Made by a program: the position numbers and the translations under genes. The notes under the pieces were generated by a model. The model made no database searches. It was given only the letters and a program-made list of their open reading frames with translations, and was not told where the DNA came from. From the NCBI RefSeq assembly GCF_004402485.1, contig NZ_SOFG01000018.1, positions 1 through 64,000 of the forward strand: a DNA stretch of 64,000 nt, given 5' to 3'. Position 1 is the stretch's first letter, and every line of letters begins with the position of its first letter. The DNA comes from Cryobacterium algoricola (GTDB taxonomy: Bacteria > Actinomycetota > Actinomycetes > Actinomycetales > Microbacteriaceae). This document shows positions 44,537-52,386 of this stretch, in pieces.

Positions 44537-44983
44537 ATGGATTTCCAGTTGAAGGACATCGGACTTGCGGTCAAGCGGCTCCAGGTTCGGCACCACCGCA
44601 CGGCGGATGCCGTCCTCGCCCCGCTCGGAATGACTCTCGTGCAATGGGACGCCCTCAGGCATCTCTCCCAGAACCCGGAGGCATCGCTGCACGACCTCGC
44701 GGTGCTCACATTTCAAACGGACCAGGCCTTCGGTTCCCTGGCAGGCCGAATGATCGATCGCGGCCTGATCGAGCGAGTCGCCGGACCCGGTCGCGCGACC
44801 CGGCATCGCCTGACTCCTCTGGGCGAGGCGTTGCGCGTGCAGGCTGGCGAGCTTGTCGAAGGTGTCCTCCGCGAATCGTTCTCACCACTGAGCGAGACGG
44901 AACTCGAGACCTTCGGCACGCTGCTGATGCGAATCATGTCCGCTGAGCCCTCGTCGAAGGGCGGGGCATCGCTGATACGTTGA
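44537..44983 (+). CDS. MarR-family transcriptional regulator
   Basis: This 148-residue protein has the MarR winged helix at residues about 32-100 ('MTLVQWDALRHLSQNPEASLHDLAVL', in part, and the wing 'GRATRHRLTPLG') between dimerisation helices. It starts at ATG 44537 with a weak ribosome site. The palindrome just upstream and the divergent alpha/beta hydrolase suggest a local repressor. The MazG gene begins four bases after its stop and may be co-transcribed. Confidence 0.9.
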   Translation: MDFQLKDIGLAVKRLQVRHHRTADAVLAPLGMTLVQWDALRHLSQNPEASLHDLAVLTFQTDQAFGSLAGRMIDRGLIERVAGPGRATRHRLTPLGEALRVQAGELVEGVLRESFSPLSETELETFGTLLMRIMSAEPSSKGGASLIR

Positions 44984-44987
44984 CGAC

Positions 44988-45308
44988 ATGAAGGACTTTT
45001 CCGTCGGCGACGAGATCGCGGCATTCGTGGCCGAGCGCGACTGGGCGAAGTTCCATACTCCGGAGAACCTCGCGAAGAGCATCTCCATCGAGGCGGCTGA
45101 GCTGCTGGAGTGCTTTCAGTGGGATGCCGAGGCGAGCCCCGAGCGCGTTCGGGAAGAACTGGCCGACGTGCTCACCTACTGCCTCCTTCTTGCCGACCGG
45201 ATCGGCGCTGATCCGAACCAGATCATCCTCGACAAGCTCGCAGTGACGCGAGAGAAGTATCCGGTGGACAAGGCGCGGGGGCGAAGCGCGAAGTATGACG
45301 CCCTGTGA
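44988..45308 (+). CDS. MazG-like nucleotide pyrophosphohydrolase
   Basis: This 106-residue protein has the MazG-like pattern: 'SISIEAAELLECFQWD' with the E-x-x-E helix and 'VREELADVLTYCLLLADRIG' with E-x-x-D, giving the metal-binding acidic residues. It hydrolyses (d)NTP to NMP and pyrophosphate as house cleaning or stress control. It starts four bases after the MarR stop. Length matches the short RS21-C6/MazG class. Confidence 0.85.
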   Translation: MKDFSVGDEIAAFVAERDWAKFHTPENLAKSISIEAAELLECFQWDAEASPERVREELADVLTYCLLLADRIGADPNQIILDKLAVTREKYPVDKARGRSAKYDAL

Positions 45309-45326
45309 GATGAGGCGCCTAGTTCC

Positions 45327-46814
45327 CTAGAACGGGTTCGGGTTGTCGGGGTCGTCGGGTTCGGGGTTGAGGTTCCAGACGTCGACGGCCGGGGCCGGCG
45401 GTTTAGGCTGCGGTTGGGGTTTCCGGGGTGGTCGCATGTCGGCGGAGGGTTCCACGATGTAGCGGTACCCGGCCGGTGACGTCCACTCGATACGACCGTC
45501 ACCCAGGTGCCGGGGTGTCCATCTCGTGTAGCTCTTGACCGCGTGGTGATACGGACACAGGTGGGCGAGATTCATCGCGTCCGTCTGACCGCCGTGTTGC
45601 CATTCGACGCTGTGGTCCACGTCGGAGCGTTTCGCGGACCGGCGGCAGCCGGGGAAGGTGCAGGTTTCGTCCCGTACCTCGAGCCACTTCTTGAGCGCCG
45701 CGGGGACTTTGTAGGTGTCGCGTCCCATGGAGAGCACGACCCCGGTCTCGGGGTGGGTGAGTAGCCGGGTGAAACTCGGCGCCCCCGCCGCCAGGCGCCG
45801 TGCGGTATCGGGGTCGATCGGCCCGTACCCGGCCAGGTACCCGGGTTCCTCACTCTTCCCGAGGAGGGTGAGGACGGGGACGGTGACGTTCACCTGCGCG
45901 GCGACCCCGGCACCGGTCCCGTCCGGGGTGACCCCGCCGATCAGGACATCGGTGAGTACGTCCGCGGCGAGCTGGGTCAGCGTGCGGGTTTCGTCCGGGC
46001 CCTGCAGGGTCAGGGCGGTGTCGAGGGTGCGGTGGTAGGCGGCCTGGATCTTCTCCGCGTCGCCGGTCACATACAGGGACGCCATGCTGTCGTTGAGGGC
46101 CTGAAACACCAGGTGTCGGTCCTCGACGCTTTTCTGGTGTCGGGCGGTGATGGTCTCCGGGTGGGTGCGTTCCCGGACCCTGCGGGCCCGGTCGGCGAGC
46201 TTCGCCACGGTCAGGAGCTCCGCATCGGGCACGAGGACGTCCTCGAACACGGCGCGGGCCCGGGCGGCCGCAACCTGGTCGCCGTCGACGGTGATGCCCC
46301 ACGCCTGGTCCATGATCACCTGCGCGTGCCGGTAACTGATCGCCCCGTTCGACAACGCTTCCCGGGTTGCGGGGAGTTCTTCGGCGAGAGTGCGGCTGGC
46401 CTCGATCAGGGTTTCCGTCGTGCGCCGCGGGAGTCGGAGCAGGTCGCCGACCTCGCAGGTGAACTCCTCCTTCGTGGCCTCCTCCGGCGACCACGGCGGG
46501 CGCCGCCCGCCGGCCTGCACCGCGGCCTCCGCGCGGGCCCGGCCGACGTCGATGATGACCCGCTGCGCGGTATAGATCGCCGCCGCCCGGCGAGCGGCGG
46601 CCCGGTTCATCTCCCGGTCCGCCTCCTTGATCGCGTCATACACTTCGGCCAAGGATGGCTCCACCAGGTTGAAGTGCTGCGCGTCGAGGTAGGTGTCGGG
46701 AGGAGTGTCGGGAGGGGGTTCCGCAGTGCTGTCGACACTGCTGTACACGGGACTGTCCACACTGCTGTCCATGTGGCTGTCCAGATGAGATTCTGAGGGT
46801 TCTTCAACTGTCAT
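45327..46814 (-). CDS. DUF222/HNH endonuclease family protein
   Basis: This 495-residue protein belongs to the actinobacterial 13E12-repeat family: DUF222 (residues about 55-350) followed by an HNH domain near residues 385-440 with 'CTFPGCRRSAKRSDVDHSVEW' (in part) and 'LCPYHHAVK', giving Cys/His zinc and catalytic His residues. The first about 40 residues are an Asp/Ser/Pro-rich low-complexity region with repeats of the form DSxxDS. The function is unknown, although nuclease activity is expected. A -10 box TAGAGT ends six bases before the ATG, so the mRNA is probably leaderless. A second family member begins at 62563. Confidence 0.9.
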   Translation of the reverse strand: MTVEEPSESHLDSHMDSSVDSPVYSSVDSTAEPPPDTPPDTYLDAQHFNLVEPSLAEVYDAIKEADREMNRAAARRAAAIYTAQRVIIDVGRARAEAAVQAGGRRPPWSPEEATKEEFTCEVGDLLRLPRRTTETLIEASRTLAEELPATREALSNGAISYRHAQVIMDQAWGITVDGDQVAAARARAVFEDVLVPDAELLTVAKLADRARRVRERTHPETITARHQKSVEDRHLVFQALNDSMASLYVTGDAEKIQAAYHRTLDTALTLQGPDETRTLTQLAADVLTDVLIGGVTPDGTGAGVAAQVNVTVPVLTLLGKSEEPGYLAGYGPIDPDTARRLAAGAPSFTRLLTHPETGVVLSMGRDTYKVPAALKKWLEVRDETCTFPGCRRSAKRSDVDHSVEWQHGGQTDAMNLAHLCPYHHAVKSYTRWTPRHLGDGRIEWTSPAGYRYIVEPSADMRPPRKPQPQPKPPAPAVDVWNLNPEPDDPDNPNPF

Positions 46815-46820
46815 GGGGGC

Positions 46821-46826
46821 ACTCTA
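46821..46826 (-). promoter_or_regulatory. -10 box (TAGAGT) of a leaderless DUF222-HNH message
   Basis: TAGAGT on the minus strand is followed by exactly six bases and then the ATG at 46814. The second DUF222-HNH gene has TAGAAT at the same distance. Confidence 0.55.
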
Positions 46827-47039
46827 CGGACCACCACCGACATTCCACCGGCATCCACACGCCCACAGTTGGCCTGTGGAAAACCCGGTCAGAAGCACAT
46901 TGTTGAGGACAAGAGAAAGCGGAGGATGATCACCTTTCGTGGTCAGGCTCGGTGCCGGTCGGCCAGATCCCAGGCGAGTTCAGCAGAGTCCAACGACACG
47001 AAGGCACCGTGGTTCGGGGCGTTCCCGTAGCGTGGGGCC

Positions 47040-48248
47040 ATGGTGAACTCTCGTCCCGACAAGCACGATCCGCTGACCCTGAAGGACTCGACTCTGGCCG
47101 TGCACGCCGGCAACACGATCGATGCCGGGACCGGGGCGATTCGCACCCCGATCGTGATGGCCAACTCGTATGCGTTGCCGGAAGACCCGTCCGCAGTGAG
47201 CTGGTCCGGCACGGACGTGCCGCTCTACACCCGCAATTCCGGGGTGAACCAACTGGGCCTGCAGGCGAAGCTCGCGGCGCTGGAGGGCGGCGAGGACGCC
47301 GTTGTCCTGGCCTCGGGAGTTGCGGCACTGCACGCGGTGTTCTTCACCTATCTGCGCTCCGGAGATCACGTCGTGGTCGCCGATGTCAGCTACGAGGCAA
47401 CGTGGCGGTTGTTCACGGAACTGCTTCCCGACAAGTACGGGATCGAGGCCACGTTCGTCGACATCAGTGATCTGGCCGCGGTCGCTGCGGCGATTCGGCC
47501 CAATACGCGAATCGTGCACACCGAGGCGATCGCGAACCCGACGACCCGGGTCGCCGACATCGAGGCCCTGGCGACGATCGCCCACCAGGGCGGGGCCCTG
47601 CTCGTTGTGGACTCCACCTTCACACCGCCCCCGTTCTACCGCCCGCTCGCCGACGGCGCCGACCTGGTCGTGCACTCCCTGACGAAGTACATCAATGGAC
47701 ACGGCGACGCGATGGGCGGCGCGGTCATCGGCTCCCGGAAGCTGATCCAGCTGATCAAAGCGGATGCGATGGTCGACGTCGGCGGGGTGATCTCGCCGTT
47801 CAATGCGTGGCTGATCACTCGCGGGTCGGTGACGCTGCCGCTGAGGCTCCGGCAGCATCTCGAATCGGCCCAGCTGGTCGCCGAGTTCCTCGACTCCGAC
47901 CCGCGGATCGCGTTCGTCGCCTTCCCCGGGCTCGAGAGCCATCCGCAGCATGAACTCGCCAGGCGGCAGTTCGCCGGACGAGGCTGTGGTGCGATGCTGG
48001 CGTTCGCCGTCGCCGGCGATCCGGAGACGCAGAATCGATTCGTCGCCCAGCTTCGGGTCATCACCTCAGCCGTGTCGCTCGGCCATGACGAGTCCCTGAT
48101 CGTTCATGTCGGCTCGAGCGGGCCGCGGGTGGCGGCGTACCCTGCGCCATTCCGCGAGTTCGGGCACCTTCGATTCTCGGTCGGACTCGAGGATCCGCTC
48201 GACCTGATCGCCGACCTGCGCGCGGCCCTCGACGCGACGTTCGCATAG
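47040..48248 (+). CDS. PLP-dependent Cys/Met-metabolism enzyme (cystathionine gamma-synthase/lyase fold)
   Basis: This 402-residue protein has the fold-type I pattern of trans-sulfuration enzymes: 'LYTRNSGVNQLGLQAKLAALEGGED', an active-site variant of the usual Y-S-R-x-x-N-P-T, 'ASGVAALHAVFFTYLRSGDHVV', Asp191 in 'LLVVDSTFTPP' and the PLP Lys216 in 'VHSLTKYINGHGD' (each in part). The substrate is a sulfur amino acid such as cystathionine or homocysteine, or O-acetylhomoserine; a gamma-lyase is also possible. It stands alone, divergent from the HNH gene. Confidence 0.9.
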   Translation: MVNSRPDKHDPLTLKDSTLAVHAGNTIDAGTGAIRTPIVMANSYALPEDPSAVSWSGTDVPLYTRNSGVNQLGLQAKLAALEGGEDAVVLASGVAALHAVFFTYLRSGDHVVVADVSYEATWRLFTELLPDKYGIEATFVDISDLAAVAAAIRPNTRIVHTEAIANPTTRVADIEALATIAHQGGALLVVDSTFTPPPFYRPLADGADLVVHSLTKYINGHGDAMGGAVIGSRKLIQLIKADAMVDVGGVISPFNAWLITRGSVTLPLRLRQHLESAQLVAEFLDSDPRIAFVAFPGLESHPQHELARRQFAGRGCGAMLAFAVAGDPETQNRFVAQLRVITSAVSLGHDESLIVHVGSSGPRVAAYPAPFREFGHLRFSVGLEDPLDLIADLRAALDATFA

Positions 48249-48257
48249 GCCGCCGCG

Positions 48258-48293
48258 GTCGCGGTCGCGGTCGCAGTCGCAGTCGCAGCCGCG
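48258..48293 (+). repeat. Six hexanucleotide repeats (RGYCGC)
   Basis: Three GGTCGC, two AGTCGC and one AGCCGC unit follow each other just after the PLP-enzyme stop and before the end of the convergent NYN gene. This is simple-sequence DNA, probably slippage-prone; a role in termination cannot be shown. Confidence 0.7.
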
Positions 48294-48301
48294 CCCGACC
48301 G

Positions 48302-49183
48302 TCAGGCCCGGTTGCGCAACCGGGCGCGGCGCGCCTGGCCGTCTTCCTGCAACTCCGCGATGGAGCGCTGGGCCTTGAGGAAGTCGGTGAACGACTTGAA
48401 CCCGATCTTCTTCTCATCGAAGCCGGGGTCGAGCCGCTTCATCTGTTGTTTGAGGGCGGATGCTGCCATCCAGCCGTCGACGTCGTCGTTCGCCCGTCCA
48501 CGAAGCGCGCGCATGAGGAGCTTGCGGGCCTCCTTCGCCAGGTCCGGTGCGGGCGGCTCGACGGCCACCGTCCGAGTGGAGTGCGGGACGTCTTCTGCGA
48601 CGTCCTCGACGAGATCCTCGGCAAGCTCCTCCCCGAGGTCCTCAACGAGGTCGTGATAGTAGGAGAACTCGTCGCAGGCGTTCTTGAACGCCGCACTGGT
48701 CGAACCCTGCACACCGATTCCGATCACCGTGCGGCCCAGGCGGCGTGCGCTCTGGGCGAGCGGGATGTAGTCCGAGTCTCCCGCGACGATCACGACGTGC
48801 GAGATGTCCTGCAGCCGGAAGAGGTCCTCGACGACGTCGATGGCGAGGCGGATGTCCGCGCCGTTCTTGGTTCCGGAGGTGTTGAAGAGCTGCACGAGGT
48901 CGACCGCGCGGTCGACGAGCTGTTTCTGGTACCGCGTGTTCGCGGGTGCCGCCCAGTCCGCATAGGCGCGGCTGATCGCGACGGCCCCGAACGACGAGGC
49001 GAAGTCGAGCACCGCGCCGATATTGACGGTGGCTTCCTGCAGCCGTTCCGCGGTCTTGCCCGTTGCGGTGCGGGCCTTCTCCTTGATGAAGGCGCCACGA
49101 CCATGCACGTTGTCGTATTGGGAAATGATGATGTTGTCGAAATCGATGTAGACGGCGACACGTGTCTCGGACAGTTCAGCCAT
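48302..49183 (-). CDS. NYN-domain ribonuclease-like protein with C-terminal OST-HTH/LOTUS domain
   Basis: This 293-residue protein has an N-terminal PIN-like NYN domain (residues 1-165): 'VAVYIDFDNIIISQYD', 'GADIRLAIDVVEDLF' and 'VVIVAGDSDYIPLAQSARRLGRTVIGIGV' (in part) carry the conserved Asp residues for metal-dependent RNA cleavage. An acidic linker with repeated ED pairs (about 180-205) leads to an OST-HTH domain (about 215-290, 'RANDDVDGWMAASALKQQMKRLDPGFDEKKIGFKSFTDFL', in part), a proposed RNA-binding module. The bacterial function is unknown; it stands alone. Confidence 0.9.
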   Translation of the reverse strand: MAELSETRVAVYIDFDNIIISQYDNVHGRGAFIKEKARTATGKTAERLQEATVNIGAVLDFASSFGAVAISRAYADWAAPANTRYQKQLVDRAVDLVQLFNTSGTKNGADIRLAIDVVEDLFRLQDISHVVIVAGDSDYIPLAQSARRLGRTVIGIGVQGSTSAAFKNACDEFSYYHDLVEDLGEELAEDLVEDVAEDVPHSTRTVAVEPPAPDLAKEARKLLMRALRGRANDDVDGWMAASALKQQMKRLDPGFDEKKIGFKSFTDFLKAQRSIAELQEDGQARRARLRNRA

Positions 49184-49207
49184 GGTCCAACGCTACCGCG
49201 CGGCGTC

Positions 49208-49669
49208 TCAACCGGTGGGAGCGCCGTCGCCGGTGAGGGCATCCCGGCAGGCGATCAGCCGTGCGATGAGTTCCGTATGTTCCGTGGTCGAGAGGGGCGA
49301 CAGCATCCGTTTTTCGACCCGGGCGACCGCGGCGCTCGCATTCTCCAGCGCGGCCTGGCCCGCCGGGGTGAGGTGCGTCGGCCGCGCTCGCCCGCGTTCG
49401 GCGACGTCGGGGCGGGCGACCAGGCCGCGATCCTGGAGGCCGCGCAGGACCTCGTTCATCGACTGGCGGGTGACGAACGCGCCCCGGGCGAGGCCCGCGT
49501 TCGATTGCTCCGGCTCATGGCCGAGCAACTCGAGCACCGAGTACTGCGACACGGTCAGGCCCTGCGGGCGCAGAACCGCGTCCATCGAGGCATGCAGTGC
49601 CGTCGCCGCCTGCTTGAGCAGGTAACCCACCGACTCGGCGAGATCGCCGACTCTCTCCACTTGACTCAT
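49208..49669 (-). CDS. MarR-family transcriptional regulator
   Basis: This 153-residue protein has the MarR fold with 'LTVSQYSVLELLGHEPEQSNAGLARGAFVTRQSMNEVLRGLQDRGLV' (in part; residues about 38-85) and the wing 'RARPTHLTPAGQA'. ATG 49669 is chosen over 49687 because of the tight operator at the start. It is divergent from a VOC gene with a TGTCAG-N4-CTGACA palindrome between them, so the VOC gene is its likely target. Confidence 0.9.
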   Translation of the reverse strand: MSQVERVGDLAESVGYLLKQAATALHASMDAVLRPQGLTVSQYSVLELLGHEPEQSNAGLARGAFVTRQSMNEVLRGLQDRGLVARPDVAERGRARPTHLTPAGQAALENASAAVARVEKRMLSPLSTTEHTELIARLIACRDALTGDGAPTG

Positions 49670-49712
49670 GTCAGCATCCTGACACACAATGGGTATGTAA
49701 GGATCCTGACAC
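49669..49712. promoter_or_regulatory. MarR operator palindrome and related half-site
   Basis: TGTCAGCATCCTGACA (49669-49684) is a palindrome of six-base arms that overlaps the MarR start. A second TCCTGACAC half-site follows at 49704-49712, upstream of the VOC gene. Confidence 0.6.
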
Positions 49713-49738
49713 GCGGGATTCGACGAGGAGAAGCAACC

Positions 49739-50110
49739 ATGACTGTCACCGGACCCGATTTTCTAGCCCTGCAGGTGAGCGACCTTGAAAGGTCGGCGAA
49801 CTTCTACGAGACGCTGCTCGGGTTGCGCCGCGCGCCGGTGAGCCCGCCCCACGCCGTCGTCTTCGCCACCGAGCCGATCGCATTCGCCGTTCGGGAACCG
49901 ATGCCGGGGTTCGACCCCACTGCGGTGCGGCCGTGGGCCGGCGCCGGGGTCGCGCTCTGGCTGCATGCCGACGACGCGCAGGCCGTGCACGACGTCCTCG
50001 TCGAGGCGGGAGTTCCGATCGTCAGCGCCCCGGCCCCCGGCCCGTTCGGCCTGACGTTCTCGTTCAGCGACCCGGACGGCTACGTCGTCACGATCCACGA
50101 CCAGGCGTAA
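49739..50110 (+). CDS. VOC/glyoxalase-family protein
   Basis: This 123-residue protein has the paired beta-alpha-beta-beta-beta modules of the VOC superfamily: 'FLALQVSDLERSANFYETLLGLRRA', 'HAVVFATEPIAFAVREP', 'VALWLHADDAQAVHDVLVEAGV' and 'GLTFSFSDPDGYVVTIHD' (each in part). Metal ligands in this class come from the first and last strands; the Glu/His pattern is incomplete here, so a ligand-binding role is possible. GAGGAG precedes the ATG. It is controlled by the divergent MarR gene, probably. Confidence 0.85.
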   Translation: MTVTGPDFLALQVSDLERSANFYETLLGLRRAPVSPPHAVVFATEPIAFAVREPMPGFDPTAVRPWAGAGVALWLHADDAQAVHDVLVEAGVPIVSAPAPGPFGLTFSFSDPDGYVVTIHDQA

Positions 50111-50157
50111 CGCGCCCGGCACGGTCCGGGCTACTCGGCCCGGACCGGCCTGCGCAG

Positions 50158-50436
50158 TCAGACCGCGCGGAATTCCAGCGGGTCCCAGTCGAGGATTCGC
50201 GATGCACCGACGAGGCCCTCCAGGACGAAGGGATCATCGGCCCGGAATCGTTCGGCGGCCGCACGCGATCGGAAGATCGCCATCGAGCCGTCCTTTGCTG
50301 GATCCGCGAAGGTACCGATCATGACGACCTCGCCCCCGAGCGCGAACTCGTCAAGATACGCGCGATGTCGCGGGTAGACCTCACGGACGCGACTGAAGTT
50401 CTCTTCATTCACTTCGTAGAAGCTCACGGCGTACAT
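50158..50436 (-). CDS. YciI-like protein
   Basis: This 92-residue protein has the YciI (ferredoxin-like) pattern: 'YPRHRAYLDEFALGGEVVMIGTFADPAKDGSMAIFRSRAAAERFRADDPFVLEG' (in part), including the His/Asp pair characteristic of the family. YciI-like proteins are small dimers; a few have dehalogenase or isomerase-type activity, and most are unknown. It stands alone, 45 bases before the hydrolase gene that ends at 50481 on the same strand. Confidence 0.85.
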   Translation of the reverse strand: MYAVSFYEVNEENFSRVREVYPRHRAYLDEFALGGEVVMIGTFADPAKDGSMAIFRSRAAAERFRADDPFVLEGLVGASRILDWDPLEFRAV

Positions 50437-50480
50437 GGCTGGAGTGTATTCCGACTCCCGTTCCGGCCGATAGGCGCTGC

Positions 50481-51653
50481 TCAGGCGGCGAAGGCCCCCT
50501 CGGGGCCGAAGGCGAGGCGGGCGAAACGCTCGCCGATGCGAAGGTGCGTCGCGGCGTCCGGGTGCAGCCGGTCCGGCAGCGGGAATTCGGCGAAGTCCTC
50601 CTCGCCGTAGAGGTCGAGTCCGTCGAGGTAGTGCAGGTTCGGATCCGTCGCAACGCGCTGCAGTGCGATGCGTGCCAGCTCCGCCCTGATCACGGTGAGC
50701 GTGAGCTTCCCGGCGGATGTCTCGGCCGGGTCCCCGGTGGCGACGAACTGCAGGCGACCCTCGGCCAGCGCGGTGAGGTCGAACGCGCCGGGTCCCGGAG
50801 TGTCCTCGTGGATGGGGCAGAGGATGGGGGAGATCAGCAGCAGCGGTGTCGTGGGGTGGCCGTCGCGGATGGTGTCGAGGAAGCCGTTCACGGCCGGGGC
50901 GAAGGCGCGCAGGCGCATCAGGTCCAGATTGACCAGGTTGATGCCGATCTTGACGCTGATCAGGTCGGCGGGGGTGTCGCGCATGGTGCGGGCGACGAAA
51001 GGATCGAGGAGTGCGCTGCCACCGAAGCCGAGGTTGACCAGGTCGACAGCGCCGCTGGCTGCCGCGAGCGCCGGCCAGGTTTCGGTGGGGTTCTCCGCGT
51101 TGGAGCCGTGGCTGATCGAGCTGCCATGGTGCAGCCAGACCCGGTTGCCTGTCGCGGGTGCGGGCTCGATGGGCGCGTTGGAGCGGAGCGCGACGAGTTC
51201 GGTTCGTTCGTTGTGCGGGAGCCAGATCTCGATGTTGGTGAGGTGGTCCGGGAGGCTGGTGAACCGGAGGGTGCTGACCGGGCCGAGATGGTTCGTGGTG
51301 GCGCCGGTGGACATGTCGACGGTGACCGTGATGCCGGTCGTCGCGCTGGCCCGGCCGGACAGTCGGCCGTCGACGAGCAGCTCGTACACACCGACCGGGC
51401 GTGGTGGGCCGCCCAGGTAGACGAGCTTCGTGGGCAGTACGTCGAGCTCGAGTTCGGTGGCACCGGTGCGGAAGGCGAGCCGGACCCCGGAGGGCTGCGA
51501 CTCCGCGCCGGACAGTTGCGCGTCCGCGTGCGCTCGCGCCCAGGCCGGCAGGCGGTGAGGGAGCAGACCGTGACCGGTCCGTTCCAGATCGAGGGCGCCG
51601 CGGAGGAGATCGGCGGTGATCGGGGTGCTGATCCAGTCGTGCTGGGTGGACAT
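50481..51653 (-). CDS. SGNH/GDSL-type hydrolase with N-terminal beta-sandwich domain
   Basis: This 390-residue protein has an N-terminal about 165-residue carbohydrate-esterase-like beta domain and a SGNH hydrolase domain: nucleophile block 'LHHGSSISHG' (Ser about 178-179), 'VNLGFGGSAL' (Gly), 'VKIGINLVNLD' (Asn) and the C-terminal 'LPDRLHPDAATH' (Asp/His). No signal peptide is present, so it acts inside the cell, on an ester such as an acylated or acetylated sugar. It is co-directional with the TetR gene upstream (72 bases). Confidence 0.9.
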   Translation of the reverse strand: MSTQHDWISTPITADLLRGALDLERTGHGLLPHRLPAWARAHADAQLSGAESQPSGVRLAFRTGATELELDVLPTKLVYLGGPPRPVGVYELLVDGRLSGRASATTGITVTVDMSTGATTNHLGPVSTLRFTSLPDHLTNIEIWLPHNERTELVALRSNAPIEPAPATGNRVWLHHGSSISHGSNAENPTETWPALAAASGAVDLVNLGFGGSALLDPFVARTMRDTPADLISVKIGINLVNLDLMRLRAFAPAVNGFLDTIRDGHPTTPLLLISPILCPIHEDTPGPGAFDLTALAEGRLQFVATGDPAETSAGKLTLTVIRAELARIALQRVATDPNLHYLDGLDLYGEEDFAEFPLPDRLHPDAATHLRIGERFARLAFGPEGAFAA

Positions 51654-51725
51654 CTTGTAAGCCTTCTGGTCGGGGAATGCCGGTGTGGGGAGGTGGTGCG
51701 GGTGCCGGACGGCAGGTGCGTGGCG

Positions 51726-52298
51726 TTATTCGGGCGCCGGCCAGGCACGCAGCAGGGCGTCGAGGGCGTCCAGCGTGCGGGTCCAGGACTCCTGGGAATC
51801 GGGGGAGCTGTTGCCGAAGCCGCCCTCGAGCTCGAGAGTCGCGAAGCCGTGGAAGACGCTGCCGAGCAGCCGGACGGCGTGCGTCTGGTCCGGTTCCGTG
51901 AGGTCGTAGCCGCGCAGGATCGCACGAGTCATCTGGGAGTGCCGGACGCCGGCGCTGGCGATCGCCGTCTCCCGGTCGAGCCGGAAGTGCATGGCGGCGT
52001 AACGGCCGGGATGTTCGCGGGCGTAGTCGCGGTAGACGTTGCCGAGCGCGACCAGGGCGTCCTTGCCCGCCCGGCCGGCCACGGCATCCGCTGCCCGGTC
52101 GGCGAGCTCCTGCAGCGCGAGCAGGGCGATCCTGGTCTTGAGATCGTGGGAGTTGGTGACGTGCGAATAGAGGCTCGCGACCTTGACGTCGAAAAGCCTG
52201 GCCAGCGCCGAGAGCGTGACCTGGTCGAATCCGACCTTGTCGGCGAGTTCGGCGCCCGCCTGGGTGAGGCGCTCCGCGGTCAGTCCTGCGCGTGCCAT
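51726..52298 (-). CDS. TetR-family regulator with WHG domain
   Basis: This 190-residue protein has the helix-turn-helix 'FDQVTLSALARLFDVKVASLYSHVTNSHDLKTRIALLALQELADRA' (in part; residues about 20-65) and the TetR_C WHG domain ('GVRHSQMTRAILRGYDL', 'GSVFHGFATLE'). ATG 52298 is chosen; longer frames cross its operators. Two strong palindromes lie directly upstream, between it and a divergent hydrolase gene, so it probably controls itself, the SGNH gene after it and the divergent gene. Confidence 0.9.
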   Translation of the reverse strand: MARAGLTAERLTQAGAELADKVGFDQVTLSALARLFDVKVASLYSHVTNSHDLKTRIALLALQELADRAADAVAGRAGKDALVALGNVYRDYAREHPGRYAAMHFRLDRETAIASAGVRHSQMTRAILRGYDLTEPDQTHAVRLLGSVFHGFATLELEGGFGNSSPDSQESWTRTLDALDALLRAWPAPE

Positions 52299-52315
52299 TG
52301 CATTACTCCTTGTGA

Positions 52316-52351
52316 CTAATGTCATTAGACTTCTACCTAATACTATTAGGT
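52316..52351. promoter_or_regulatory. Two TetR-type palindromes
   Basis: CTAATGTCATTAG (52316-52328) and ACCTAATACTATTAGGT (52335-52351) share the core CTAAT/ATTAG. The second has perfect 8-bp arms around one base. They lie between divergent TetR and hydrolase genes. Confidence 0.75.
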
Positions 52352-52386
52352 AACTTCGCGCGGAGCGCCAGGGGGATAATTTCTCC

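Noticed and set aside
46943..47041. 32-codon minus-strand ORF starting opposite the PLP-enzyme start
   Set aside because: Its ATG is only the complement of the CCATGG around the plus-strand start; it has no ribosome site and no family.
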